Numbered from the stretch's first letter, positions 1 through 11,915 are shown. The stretch is 64,000 nt of DNA from Apostichopus japonicus (GCF_037975245.1 NC_092563.1:1639001-1703000), one strand, 5' to 3'. Notes: generated by a model from the letters alone, not told the origin. A program made the numbers and translations.

Positions 1-2003
1 CAATAACACCAGCAACATTTGAACGTTGAAGGTCGGATTGAAATGTATAACTATAAGTAGGCGACTAGGAAGTACATTCAGAAAGTTCACCAGGAGGTTA
101 AACTGGGCATCTTTCTCTCTCTCCACTTCATTCTCTCTCTTCCATGGACTATCAAAAAGTACTTTATTTACTATTTTTGTTTGAATTAACCTTTTTCTTT
201 TCAGTGAATATAGGCCTAGTCTGTGCCTATAGTGTGACGTCATAAAGGATGGCAACCTTTGGTACCGGAGCCTGCTACTATTTTGACCCAAAAAAAGAAT
301 GGGGTATCCGGATACGCCGTATATTAAAAAAAAAAGACAATTTTATTCGAATAGTAGGCCTTGACCTACCTTTCATAGATTCATAAAAGTTAATTTCATA
401 TAATTCTTCCAAATTTATAACCTATTTCCCTATATTTAATGATAACAGTACTGTGTGAAAGGGGTTGTTCTCTAAAGGGTTACGACGGAAGCAGTGCGTG
501 ACTCAGATGTATTCTAACGTGAAATTAACTCTAGCACGGAGGCTCGGTGTAGTTTCATGGCTAGCCCGGACATGCATGTCTTTAGCGCAACAACTGAAGG
601 CCCTTTTGGAAGGGGCTGTTTGCATGTGGGAGGATCATGGGAGAGGTGGGCGGGCATGGATTATGATTCGTTTGACGTTCATATCGGGAGATAACACAGG
701 ACTATACTTATTTGTTTGCTGTATGCTTTATATATTCCATTATATAAGACACGTGTTTAAAATAGGGCTCTCGTGAATAAAGACATGTACATAGAGGCTT
801 ATATATAGGCCTAGGGCTTTCGGTGACAATTATAATTAAGGAATGTAAACATTTACTGCAGACCTAATCACTTTCAACAACCGCTTAGGCCTACATGACA
901 TCCTCCCTTCCCGGGCTATTTTAGATTTCTTTCTTAGTATACATATCACATGTGTATATGTTGGACAACCTTACATCGATAGCACAGCCACTCCATTGGA
1001 CATCATATGCTTCAAGTTACGTAAGAGGGCCATTAAGATTAAGATCCATTTAAATGAACCAGGTAACTTAATATGTGACAATGGTCATTAAGATAAGAAC
1101 CCTTTAAATGAACCAGGTTAATTTAGGCATTGTCATGACAGTTGCAGATAAAGTGTTTATTAGCAATCAAAGAGTCTGATTCTTGGGTTATATTAGCTTC
1201 ACGTGTCACTTACATGAAATACACTGTGTAAACCTTTTGTCGGTATATATCCAAGCTAAATGGGCTAGGTCGCCACGGTCGTAGATTTATGACTCAAATA
1301 GGATTTAATGAAAGCAGATATCGCTTGAAATTGACAAGGTTAAGTAATTCCGTCTTTCTTAATATCACGGTTTCATAATTCGTTTCAAAACTTCGTGCAA
1401 TTTTCACCATAACAAAAATAACAACACTATAACAATTTATTTCTTGGCATAAAATTGAGCTTAATTTCTAATTTGAAAAAAAGATATAAATGGAGAAAGA
1501 AACATAAAGGATAACTTGAGGCACAAAAAACTTAAATTCGGTACGCTGCATAGGTCCTTATAGAAACACTATAGGCCTATACTTTATCAGTGCAGGTATG
1601 GTATTATATACCACTTTTAGTTTCTGAGGTAATACCCCTTAGACATCTGTGGACAGGCTGAATCTCATCGGGGGCTACAACATCAGTTCTCAATTTAACA
1701 TTAAGGAGCTTAGCCAAAAGTTGGCGTATTTTAAATCTGAGTTTCTTAAATATATAACGGTCTAAATAGTCTAAATAGTCAAAACTACGTCTTTAACATT
1801 GTTTCAAATTACATAGCACCTTTGCAGTGTATGCATCCTCCAATAATATTATATTGTTTTAAAGTGGAAGGGCCGCCCATCCCCTTACATCCTTTCCGTA
1901 AGGACGACCTGAAATCTTAACCCCCCCCCCATCTCTCTCTCCTGTACACAAATTATGGTTGCGCCTCATTAATGGTATGACTTTACTTTGTTTCTGTTGG
2001 CAG
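1..2003. other. Gene-free left flank
   Basis: I see no exon I can support. The stretch is AT-rich, with a C-run near 1920. There is one imperfect tandem duplication (about 1032-1126) in which two copies end in the phrase TTTAAATGAACCAGGT. Its right end is a pyrimidine-rich tract with CAG at 2001-2003, which reads as a splice acceptor. A 5' non-coding exon of the downstream gene may therefore lie here, but I cannot place it. Confidence 0.5.
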
Positions 2004-2132
2004 AATTATGAATTCCATCTTAAAAAGAAATGGCGCTGGATCTGGTGACGTCAGCAAGCCACAACGTCCCATCACATTGTATGTTATTCGCCTCTCTCCG
2101 GTTGTCGTGCCGTATGGTTGTATCTCATGCAG
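2004..2132 (+). CDS. GST-like exon 1 with apparent frameshift
   Basis: The exon follows a pyrimidine-rich acceptor (TTGGCAG) and ends at CAG|GTGAGT. An ATG at 2008 opens a frame that reads through [14 protein letters not shown]. The GST-like continuation [13 protein letters not shown], which joins exon 2 in phase 0, lies in a different frame. The switch falls at the CCTCTCTCCGG stretch near 2090-2100. A 2-base CT slippage insertion or a 1-base deletion would explain it. Both halves are GST-like, so the break looks real in this sequence. Confidence 0.5.
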
Positions 2133-5100
2133 GTGAGTAAGGTACAAATACCTTCTAAGATTCCAGCGGCAATTATATGAATGAATACATTTATATCTTA
2201 TACAGCCAATTTTTAAAGCTCATCGATATTTCCCTAAAATATAATGTCTCATGCATCATCGCTTTCAGTTCAGAGTATAAAAAATCAATCGTACACAATG
2301 TTTTTCAAACCATTGCCCTCAGTATAGATAAGTTATTCTCTAACTTAACGCTCATGCATGGATCAGTTAGGGGTCAGTTGCCTCTTACTTTCAAAGTAGG
2401 CTTTTTCGGGAGTACCCCCCCCCCCCCCTCCCTCACATAACTAACAGCCAAGCAATATAATGATTTAGTTTCACATATATTACTGTTCATACATCACTGT
2501 TCTTCGAAACTTTGACTTTTGTATCCGAAGTTTCGGAATAAAAGTCGAAAGAAAACGTCGATATGAAATGTCGCCAACATGTCGTTTTAAAAAGTCGAAA
2601 TCTACACAGTTAATGTTGTCATATAGTTCATAGCTTTGACAGAAAGAGACCGAAGTCAAAATTGTAAAGAAAAATTATGAAAAGTCATAATAAATAGTCC
2701 ATTGTTCCGTACAAAAATTCACTTAAGTCTTAATTTCGATAGAAGTTTCGACCAAAGAATATAGCCGAAAAAAATCAGGTAAAATAGCCACGCATATTCA
2801 AAATTCTTATTCAAGTATTTAATGCACCCCCCCCCCCACCCCCGATTATGCTTACCTGGAACATTTCTTTGTCTTTTGAATAGTCAATTTGGATCTGGTA
2901 CACCTATGGCTACAAACATGTTCATTGATGAATCGTCCTGAGCGTTCATTCATTTGTGACTGAATCTCGTGCTTAAAAGAACTGCATGGACCACCTACTA
3001 TATGATATATCACATAGACAGGGGCGGCGGAGGTGGGGGAAAAGGGTACACTTTCCATTTTTGTAATTAAAACGTCCCCGTTTTGTTATTTGAAAATGTA
3101 CTGTCCTAGATAATTGGTTATTAATAACTTTACAAAAAAAGTGCCCTTTAAAATATTTTATGAAAAAAGGTATATAAAAAGTGACGTTTTGTTGCAAAAA
3201 ATATTTACTAGTATTTGTGCTACAGAATGCCCAGAGCGAATCCATTTTGTCCCCCGTGCCCGATGGAGAATATATCAGTGTACCGATAATAAAATAAACT
3301 GTACTTTCTGACTGTGTAAAAATTGTAAACGTACGGCTAGCCTTGAATCATTCTATTTATATATCTTCACCATGTTTAGAATAATCAGCAAAAACAATTT
3401 TCGAAATGACTTCAACTGTTATATGAATATCTCTGAGTGTTTTGTATTCAGGAAAAATATAAATCTATTGTGTAACAAGGCATTAAGTATCACTTCCTGT
3501 AGCCTTTGAAATTTAGCTGTTCTTAGTTTTATGACATGTTTACTAACTAACCGAGTAGCGTCCTTGTCTAGGAGTATGGGCAAATTGATTTTGCAAACTG
3601 TATACTTTATTCTATAGAGTCGATGATTCACACTGGCTAGCTTTCATGAGCATTTCAACTATGCAAGCACTTTAAAGCACTTGGGTGATGCACACGTATA
3701 ATATATATGATGACGTCATGTTGACGTGACAAATATTATTGGAGAATTTAGTAGAATTTGCTTCAATTTATATTCCTTGTCGGTGTCAGAAGGAATCTGT
3801 GCGATGGTGATGGCGTGTGTGTGTGTGCAACTCAAAATGTTAATGATGGATTACTTGGTATGTTGATCGGTCTTATTGAGTACAAGAACCTTACTCTTTT
3901 TCTGTGAAGTTCAATGGGGTCAACAGAGGTCAAAGTCTGAAAACTTTGTAAACACGATAACTCAAATAGTACATCTTTGTTGAACTTCATACATGGTATA
4001 TGCAGATCTCCACCAATTTCAATAGGGTTCTTGTACTCACCAACTGGATCGACCCAGTTGGTGAGTACAAGAACCCTATTGAAATTGGTGGAGGTCAAAG
4101 GTCATATGTGGTCAGGAGTTGTCAAAGTCTGAAACCTTTTAAACATGATAACTCCTAATTTAAAGCTACAATCACTTTGTGAAATCTCTAATGCTATGAT
4201 TTTCTTTTGGTGAACATTGCTTGGTGAAATTCATTTCAAATTAGTTTCGTGAAGGAAATCTATGTGTCTTCAACAAAACCTACAGTCATGAAATGAGGTC
4301 TGCTTCAGAGAGTTGATAGTCTTTCTTTCAACGTGTACTCAAACAGCTCTTATCAGTTTTCACCCTCTTAGCTTTAATGGGTCAACAGGTTATCTCAAAT
4401 GTTACACACACAAAGAATGGTTCAAGGAGTCAACAGGTTATCTCAAATGATCTCAAACTTGGCCATTTTCTCTGTGATTTATGCTAAATGATTTTTGTAT
4501 TGGTAGTAGGTTGTGAAAATATGTCACAGTGTATAAACAATGTCAGGCAGTTCTCAATCATTAATAACAATTATTAAAGGGATGGTTTGGTAGCAGAGTT
4601 GATTTGCTAGCTCAAAATTGGTAAAAGAAAGTGTCCTTTTATTCATACATCTATGTGTCTATATTTCACATAGGAAGACTGTTCTTTCTTGATATTGAAA
4701 CATTTTGGGAAAAAGTTCTAAACTGTAAAATCCTTACGAGTGAATGAAATGGATGATGTCTATAAGGGGGTGTTAAACATAAGAGGTGGAAATCTCTGAT
4801 CTTTTCTGCTTCTCACTTAATTCTTGGACAAATTTAACTCACTTGCTCTATATTAGTCAGACAGTTATTGAATTTTGAGCACATAAAAGTCCGAACAATC
4901 TGATTTTTTTTAATTTGTTACGTTTCACGTTTGATTAATACTTTTAGACCTATATGTGATCAGGTGCATGGATGACGAAATGTACAACCGACTGGAGGAA
5001 AATATCATAAAGGAGGGATGTCTTAACTTGATGAATTATCATGATTTGATTGAAAATAGATAGGTAAATTTCATTTGTACGAAGAATTAGATTCACGTTT

Positions 5101-5607
5101 TTACGTCTTGACTATTATAGTCATAAAGATGGCACCATCATTTAATTTTTCTATTACGTCAACAGACACAGAACTCTTCGTATCCCACGGCACCCCGTCA
5201 CAATATATAGTTGAGAAACGTATAACGTTACACTTGCAATAGACATGCATCATTTTGATCTATATAAAAGAGAAATTACGATGCGTGGGCTAATTTGTTT
5301 CTTCTTTTGCTCCATCCTCTACAATTAGAATAATGTACCTTACTCCCTGGTGGATGTCGACATCATAACTTCTGTTGACGGAGAAGGGAGCAAGGAACGA
5401 AATAAAATACCAACAGGATGCCCTCCCGAAGGAGTACCTGTCCTTATCGATGGAGATGTCAAGGTGTTTGGAGTGTAAGTGCTATACATAATGTGAAATA
5501 GCCCCATTATACATACCCATCATACTACCAGTGACGTGCACAAAGAACTCCCCTATATAGCCTATATATATATATATATATGTATGATGTATGTGTATAT
5601 ATATATA

Positions 5608-5651
<44 letters not shown>

Positions 5652-5809
5652 TATATATATATGTGTGTGTATTTCAATCGAAGAAAGTTAGACCACGTAC
5701 TCCTCCAGAACCATGGCGCGCGTCCCTAAACGTTAATACAGAACTCTTTATCTGTCCAAACAGAGCCGCCAGATATATATATATATATGTATATGTATGT
5801 GTATATATA

Positions 5810-5873
<64 letters not shown>

Positions 5874-8800
5874 AATATATATATGTGTGTGTATTTCAAT
5901 CGAAAAAAGTTAGACCACTCCTCCAGAACCATGGCGCGCGTGCCTAAAAGTTAATACAGAACTCTTTATCTGTCCAAACAGAGCCGCTCATGTTTTCCGA
6001 CAACGCCATGTAACTTTCAAACGAAAACCCAACAAGCGTCAAGGACGACGACACTGAACAATATGCACAACTAATTAATCCATTCTCACTTTCATATATT
6101 CCTCACAAATTCACAATTAATGAGTCGAAATTTCAAAACGTTGAGAATTCGACCTAAAAATATGAGGTGGGATGCTAAATGTTGACACAACTACAGTGAT
6201 AGAGCCTGGGCACCAAAACAAAACGATCACTCCCAATCCTAACTACCTTAAAGGGTGCCACTCGCGCAAAAAGAAATGTCTAATGCCGGTAATCTGACCT
6301 AGTTTCGAATGAGGTGTAACAGAAGTGTAAGACACCACCATCGATCCCAGAAAATACACACACACAGCTTGCTACGATCGGTAATTAGACACTAGTGTAC
6401 AGTCAGTACATACAGCTGCGGTCAATACCGGTAGCACAGTGTACAAACAATACAGCGATGGACATCTCAGGTCCAGCTAAAGATAACAAGGTATCACGTT
6501 TCATTATTTTACTGTCTGCATTTTGTAGCGACACGAACATTCCGTCAATTGCAAGCAATGGAAAGTTAACTTTTTCAGATGGCCGCACGCGTTTTGGGCC
6601 GAGTCTTCATTGCCTTTAAAAAATTACATAGATAAGATATACTACGTATATAATATACACTGAAAGTTTTGTTTTATAATTGTAACAGACTGTACTATAC
6701 TCTCAGGCCCCCGTTGCGATTAGTAGGATCTTTTCCTCGTGTACATCTGCATGGACAACCTCCAGTACCGACGTGTCCGGATTACCCAGGTGTTACTGTA
6801 CACCATCTCCATTGCGAGGATTAATCTTGACATATTCACAGCTCGATCGACCGCTCGACACACCCCCAGTTCAACTGTTTGTCGGTATTTGCACTGAAGA
6901 TTTTTACCATGACCAATCACGTCCTACAGTGATGTGTATGTGAATCGGTCAAATCAAGTTAATTTACCGTATCTTACTAGAAAGTCTCTACATGTCTCTG
7001 TAATGTTGTTAGATCCAACTGAATAAGGTCAATAATGGGAAGGAGCATTGAGGAAATTAAAGTGGCTACTATATAAACACGTTGATTTCATCAAAGTGAT
7101 CGACAGAAATATAGCTGTACAACAGATGGAAAGGTTTCTCTTGAGGTCAAAGATTTCACATCATAAAATCCCCCAGAATGGGTCGCTTCATGTTATTCTG
7201 GCCAGTAACAGCCAGGCACGTACCATAAAGCGAGGTTCATACAGTATACTGGTCGCATATATTAAATCTGGGGATTGCTTTAATTGCGTATTTAATTACA
7301 TTGTAAAAGACAATTTACAACTAATTTTGACCTAGTTTTTTGGTCGAAGAAATACCTTATGTTTTTCCCCAAACCGCAGATTATTTGATTTCACGGAGGT
7401 TTTATTTCGGCATGTGTGCTATATATATATATATAACTGGCAACTTATAGAAACCAAATAAAATTGATCAGTCTGCATACGCAAATCGCCCGTTCCCAGG
7501 AAGAAACGTTTTCTTTTAATGGCTTACCTTTAATAAGACACGCTTAAAGTGATAACTTTTACTGCACAAATGTTGTTAAAATGATGTGGAAATAACGGCA
7601 CTATTTTACATCTGAGCCCTCTTAGCCAAACAAAACACCCGACGTTAAACCCTTCCCAATGAGGGACATTAGCCAATCTTCAAGTTGCGCCCCTGCCCGG
7701 CCACCCTCCCCTCCAAAATAATACTAACCCCCCCCCCCAAAAAAAAAAACTGTATGCCCCTTGCAAATCTACTCAAATAACTCCGCTTGGTAAAAATAAT
7801 AACTCCGCTGGGTAGAGAGAATAACTCCGCAAGTGTAAAGTCATAATTGGAAAGGCCGAAATATTTTTTCTCACGCACAATAAATTTCTTCTGTGTCTTC
7901 CAACAACCTATATATGGACTACTTTTGTTTAATTTGTACAAGGTCGGACATGGCAATCATGAGTTGCTAGCCCCCCCCCCCCCCCCGCCCCCTATCAACG
8001 ATCATGTTGTTACTGGAATATTGAACAACAGAAGGGGAAGAGTTGGACAGACATCCTCTGAAGCCAAGGCACCATATAATGTGCTACACCCCCCCCCCCC
8101 CTACCTTTTAGTGTTGTATGCAGGCGCAATCAGAGGTTTATATGGATTCTTCAGGAAATAATCACTAACGTAATTCCTTTGACGTTGCATGGGAAGAGGG
8201 GAGGGAAGAGGAAAGGGAGGCGTGATCTCAGACACAGGGTTTGTTTCATCTGCGTGGGGTGGTGGGCGAATGGAGTGAACACTGATGGCAACATAATTAT
8301 ACGTTTGTTGAGTCGGAACAAAGACCTGAAAATACATGAACGTACATATTTCATTATTATGTCTGTAGCGATCACAGTATACGTGAGTTGAGTCTTTTGG
8401 TTTTCGATCATGCCAGAGAATTAATATTATATGAATTTTTGTTTCTCTATCTCAGGCACTCCGGATAGTTCGATTGATCGATTGATCTATACTTATTTTT
8501 GTTTCCGTCATAGAATACTTGGTCACCGATGTATTTACCCTCAGATATCACAGAGGTATCGATTACCTTCAAATCTTGCAACCGAACAACTAATTGAAAC
8601 AGGTTTTAAAGAACTCGCAGTAGTGCTTGAATTTTTAGAATCTAAACTCGCCATGGGTGCTGTTTCTGGATCGTCATCACCGTCGCCATCTTTAAATTAT
8701 CTCTGTGGTGGCGAACCGACAATAGCTGACTTTTTCGTAGCCACCATCTTGATGCAGACGGAGTGGGTCTCGTTCGATTTACGTCTCTGGCCGAACATGC

Positions 8801-8913
8801 AGTCATGGTTTGAAAAAGTTCAAACACAGAAGTACTGGCACGAAATTCACGAAGTCCATTATGATTTCATCAAACAGCTTAAGAAAATGGAGGATGATGG
8901 ATCACCTTGCTAG
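2004..8913 (+). CDS. Glutathione S-transferase, theta-class-like (fragmented)
   Basis: Three separated pieces read as one GST. Exon 1 (2004-2132) gives a beta-strand (ITLYVIRLS) and then, in another frame, an [16 protein letters not shown] helix. Exon 2 (5329-5474) continues with [12 protein letters not shown] and ends [12 protein letters not shown], the strand and cis-proline loop typical of GST N-terminal domains. The last exon (8456 or 8514 to 8913) encodes an all-helical C-terminal domain with a [14 protein letters not shown] segment (the family N-capping/hydrophobic-staple region) and W-F-E-K-V near the end. Theta GSTs conjugate glutathione to electrophiles in the cytosol. The family assignment rests on motif resemblance only. 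Two defects stand out: a frame change inside exon 1, and loss of the roughly 30-40 residues that should lie between exons 2 and 3 (the S-x-A-I helix). It may be a pseudogene, a mis-assembled gene, or a gene with one unseen exon. Confidence 0.55.
4008..4093. repeat. Perfect 40-bp inverted repeat with 6-base spacer
   Basis: The left arm 4008-4047 begins CTCCACCAATTTCAATAGGG and ends CACCAACTGG. The right arm 4054-4093 is its exact reverse complement, and the spacer is ATCGAC. The right arm runs directly into an AGGTCAAAGGTCA motif (4092-4104). It lies inside a dispersed repeat whose relatives occur near 19090, 42290 and 43560. A transcript would fold into a very stable hairpin. Confidence 0.9.
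4092..4104 (+). promoter_or_regulatory. DR1-type nuclear-receptor-like motif
   Basis: The sequence is AGGTCA-A-AGGTCA, two perfect half sites spaced by one base. This is the consensus recognised by RXR heterodimers and HNF4-type receptors. It is part of a dispersed repeat, so binding is possible but function is unproven. Confidence 0.35.
5329..5474 (+). CDS. GST-like exon 2 (end of thioredoxin-like fold)
   Basis: Acceptor ACAATTAG|AAT and donor GAGT|GTAAGT bound 48 codons plus two bases. The frame reads [12 protein letters not shown], then an acidic and basic linker, then [20 protein letters not shown] is the conserved strand with the cis-proline that contacts glutathione in GSTs. An in-frame stop lies just upstream of the acceptor, which fixes the exon start. 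Confidence 0.65.
5560..5990. repeat. TA microsatellites with duplicated about 95-bp block
   Basis: Two long runs of TA/TATG each precede near-identical blocks at about 5676-5770 and 5896-5988. Both blocks contain CTCCAGAACCATGGCGCGCG and ATACAGAACTCTTTATCTGT. The copies are about 220 bp apart, so the whole unit (TA run plus block) has been duplicated in tandem. Confidence 0.8.
6248..6619. repeat. Dispersed repeat family C, copy 1
   Basis: About 370 bp, bounded by TTAAAGGG on the left and CCTTTAA on the right, so the ends are short inverted repeats. It contains GCGCAAAAAGAAA, GACATCTCAGGTCC and GCAAGCAATGGAAAGTTAAC. Further copies are at 13040-13529 (interrupted) and 13526-13903. It is a probable non-autonomous DNA element; the superfamily is unclear. 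Confidence 0.65.
8456..8913 (+). CDS. GST-like terminal exon (C-terminal helical domain)
   Basis: The reading frame is open from an acceptor at CTATCTCAG|GCACTCC (8456) to the TAG at 8911-8913. A second acceptor, CCGTCATAG|AATACTT (8514), is phase-compatible with exon 2. The protein contains [12 protein letters not shown], an acidic helix, [14 protein letters not shown] and IHEVHYDF near the C-terminus, in the order expected for a theta-like GST substrate domain. Splicing exon 2 directly to 8514 would delete part of the N-terminal fold, so an intervening exon is more likely. Confidence 0.6.
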
Positions 8914-9349
8914 TAGTTTTTTCATCCTTACAGTAACGTAGCAAGGGGCAACAGGGGGCCGATGCGGCAGTGGAAATGAGCTCCCAAAAGGATGATTCTT
9001 ATTCGGCTTGGCTGAGGATTTTTTTTCATATTTGGCAGCTCTAGATGCCCGGATATAGAACTCTCAGGTTCTATCTGTCGAGGAGACAGGCTTTCGTGTC
9101 AATTATACCAAGTTTGGCCTACGGCCGGCGGTCGGCTTCAGCGGATGGGTAGTTTGTTTGTAGTCATTGCCCCCACCCTGGGACCCGGGCCACTGGAGGT
9201 CTCACCGGCCTATATAGTTACTCCCCTACTGGATCCTGAAGGATATTCGGAGGCGCACGCTGACGTTTTTACATGATTCGTAGAAGTTCATTATTCAATT
9301 TAAATCATTGTATTGTAAAGGAAAGGTGAGAAAAGTGGAAAACAGGAAC

Positions 9350-9355
9350 AATAAA
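9350..9355 (+). promoter_or_regulatory. Candidate polyadenylation signal AATAAA
   Basis: AATAAA lies about 440 bases after the stop of the GST-like terminal exon. It is the first canonical hexamer I noticed downstream; no cleavage evidence is available. Confidence 0.3.
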
Positions 9356-10730
9356 GAATTCAAGATAAAAAATGACACAGAGTACATATTATTTAAGTTA
9401 TTTAAAGAACTACAGGGATAAAAAACATATCGATATAGATGAAAAGGAAACAAAAATAATATACTATTATAACATAAAACAATAGAAAGTTCGAAAGAAC
9501 CTGGAGTTGAAATCGAAAGATTACTAATTTGGGTCAAAGTACTAACTGCGTGGTTGTATATATAGGCGGATATGGTTATCAATACTGTTATCGATCCATG
9601 TGATCCAACAGTCTGCGATGGGGTCTTATTAAGCAGCGCATTTGGCACGTCGGTTGAATCTAGTAAATATATCTTTCGCGAACGAAAGGAAGTCGGCGAC
9701 TCGCACCCAACGACGTTGTACTATTTGGGTGTTTGTGTGTAAAAGACAGGTTGTTTACTGTATTTCGATCGATCATATAATGTGTTTGTAGATACAGCTC
9801 AATAAATATCTGCTTAATTAATTCTGGAGTTTCCCCAAAATGTTGTATCTTGAACCACCGTACGTCCGTTGGTATGTAAGTTACCACACACACAGATATA
9901 GCCATATATACACAATAGACCCAAGTTCTGCGCATGCAGTCATGGCCAGTTACTCTAGCAAAAACAACCTCACCGTCCACATGCCATAACCTGCAATAAC
10001 AGGGGCGTCACTATAAGGGACGTGGACCGGGCGGGGCCCGGGCTGTTGTGAGTGTCAGGAAAATGACGACCGCTAGTGGAAACCAGTTGTAGGGAACTCC
10101 TAAATTCTCATCAGGGTGACCAGGGGCGTCATTATAACGATATACATTGTATATCGCGTGTGCAAATGAGGGGAGGAAGAGGTGGAGAGAGGGAGAGAGA
10201 GGATATAGCTTTAAACAACAAAGCGTCTAACAGAACTGTTCTAGCTAGTTTGTATATATGAATAAATACACAAGATTGCCATGCATGTACTAGACAAGCT
10301 GGGGTGACTGAATTTTGAGGTAGGCCCTAAGTATCTAGTACTCTTCTTCTCCTCCCCCTCCTTCCCTCCTCCTCCTCCTCCTTCATGCTTCTCCCCATTC
10401 CATCCTCTTTCAATAATATATTTATATATGTAACTATACTAAATAATAAACCATGCAACATGTGTGGTTGGGTATACACATCACTGTAATTACCAATGTA
10501 TGTAGTTGCACATTATATTGTTATGAAAGTGAAATTCAGTTTGCATCTCGTATAAATTTGGATTCCAAACACGAGGACGTTTCATTTGAGCCATGCCAGA
10601 GGAGTCATGTGCGAGTGTTGATATGTTCCTACATCTACTACTTTAAACTACATATACTACTTTAAACGCACCTGTTAACAGATTGCTGTTGTGTAATATG
10701 ACGTAATAATTCGTTGTACTGTAGTTTTAG

Positions 10731-10764
10731 CAAGGAGCTGCTACTCTTACGTAGCAGCTCCTTG
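10731..10764. repeat. Short hairpin, GGAGCTGCT type
   Basis: Arms of 14 bp (CAAGGAGCTGCTAC and its reverse complement) flank the spacer TCTTAC. A close relative is at 27268-27305, and a similar hairpin with GGGAGTTGTTATGG is at 17155-17183. Recurrence suggests a small dispersed inverted-repeat family. Confidence 0.75.
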
Positions 10765-10849
10765 GTTTTAGTCTGTCATGTAGCATTCTGCTCTTGTCTT
10801 GTCCTGTACTATGTAAGCACCAACTAGTGGTAATCACGGTTACATCTCT

Positions 10850-11410
10850 ATATTCCGACGTCTCTATGTTCCGACGTCTCTATGTTCCGACGTCTCTATG
10901 TTCCGACATAAACAAAACATTCGGGACAATTTTTGTTTATCCAAAAAATCGTTTGTACCAAGAAAACAAGGTTTCAGACCCCAATATTTTTGTGACCAAC
11001 ATTTTTTTGGACCAAAATCCCCCCCCCCCAAAAAAAAATGGTGGGCCTACAACATAGTTTGGTCTAAATCTAAACACATTTTATTCGAAGATATTCGAAG
11101 ATTTGGCCAAAAACGATTTTTGTCCCCCAAAAAATTGAGTACCAACAAATTTTGAGTCACAAGCACTGTTTGGGTCATAACAAACTTTGGGTCACTTTTC
11201 TTTATTTTTTTTCGTGAAAAAAAATTGGCTCTCCAAAAATTTGATCCGATAAAACGTTGGTCCAAAAAAAATAAGTCCCCCCAAAAATTTGGTCACAAAA
11301 ATATTGGGGTCTCAAAACTACTTTTCTTGGTACAAACAAATTGTTGGATACAAAAAAATTGTTCGGAATTTGTCTTTTTGTCGGAACATAGAGACGTCGG
11401 AACATAGGAG
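10850..11410. repeat. Foldback element with long imperfect inverted repeats
   Basis: The left end has three to four tandem copies of an 18-bp unit (CGACGTCTCTATGTTC). The right end carries the reverse complement (GAACATAGAGACGTCG near 11384-11400). Further in, GTTTGTACCAAGAAAAC and ACCCCAATATTTTTGTGACC on the left pair with GGTCACAAAAATATTGGGGT and CTTTTCTTGGTACAAAC on the right (about 11291-11340). Arms are about 150-190 bp around a centre of about 220 bp made of related TTTGGTC words. No coding capacity is evident. Confidence 0.75.
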
Positions 11411-11548
11411 GGTCACGTACCGTTATCACTGCTCAGGGGACAGCACGCAACGAGCACAAGACTAGCAGAGAGAAAACCGTGACCTCGGGTCCACTCTGAT
11501 GATCAGACTTCAGACTATAATAAGCATTCCCTCTTGAATGAGGGGAGA

Positions 11549-11915
11549 CAGTGGCGTAGGAAGGTACTTTTGAGTGGGGGGGGCTGAAGACTGATGGCCG
11601 GCCTGGGGGAGGGGTCTAAGGGGAGGGGGTGTCCCCCTCCCCTTTGGATTTTTTTTGCATTTCCAGGTGGCCTCAGATGCAATTTGGTGCAATATAGCAC
11701 ACTTCAACACCCACTCCATTTTGTAAAGAATTTTGCATTTTCACCTGGCCTTAGATGCAATTTGGTGCTCCAAATGAGATTTTTTTCTCATTTGGAAATG
11801 AAAAAGGGGTTTTCTGACTTGCTGAGCGGGGGGGGGGGCGGAATGATACTTCCGCCCCCCATATTTTTCACTGGGGGGCTGGCGCCCCCCCAGCCCCCCG
11901 GTTCCTACGCCCTTG
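11549..11915. mobile_element. hAT-like MITE, family B copy 1
   Basis: It begins CAGTGGCGTAGGAAGG and ends TTCCTACGCCCTTG, imperfect terminal inverted repeats. It is flanked by a perfect 8-bp duplication AGGGGAGA (11541-11548 and 11916-11923). The 8-bp target duplication and CAxxGGCG-type termini indicate the hAT superfamily. At 367 bp with no transposase it must be non-autonomous. It is nearly identical to 37243-37610. Confidence 0.88.

Larger units (their letters stand above)
2133..5328 (+). other. Intron 1 of GST-like gene
   Basis: No further exon is recognised. The intron holds C-runs near 2417 and 2827, an AT-rich stretch full of GTCGAAA-like words (2510-2770, with a local hairpin around CCGAAGTTTCGG), a dispersed repeat at 3830-4160 that contains a perfect 40-bp palindrome, and a short direct duplication near 4377-4450 (GTCAACAGGTTATCTCAAAT twice). 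Confidence 0.45.
5475..8455 (+). other. Intron 2 of GST-like gene
   Basis: The expected S-x-A-I-containing exon was not found. The interval holds long TA microsatellites with a duplicated block (5560-5990), a dispersed repeat (6248-6619), C-runs at about 7730, 7971 and 8090, and three short tandem copies of AATAACTCCGC near 7788-7832. Confidence 0.45.

Noticed and set aside
5591-5947. Open frames of Ile/Tyr runs on both strands
   Set aside because: They are translations of TA microsatellites.
10001-10140. CAGGGGCGTCACTATAA and CAGGGGCGTCATTATAA as a pair of transposon ends
   Set aside because: They are in direct, not inverted, orientation and no matching right end or target duplication was found. 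Possibly two solo left ends.
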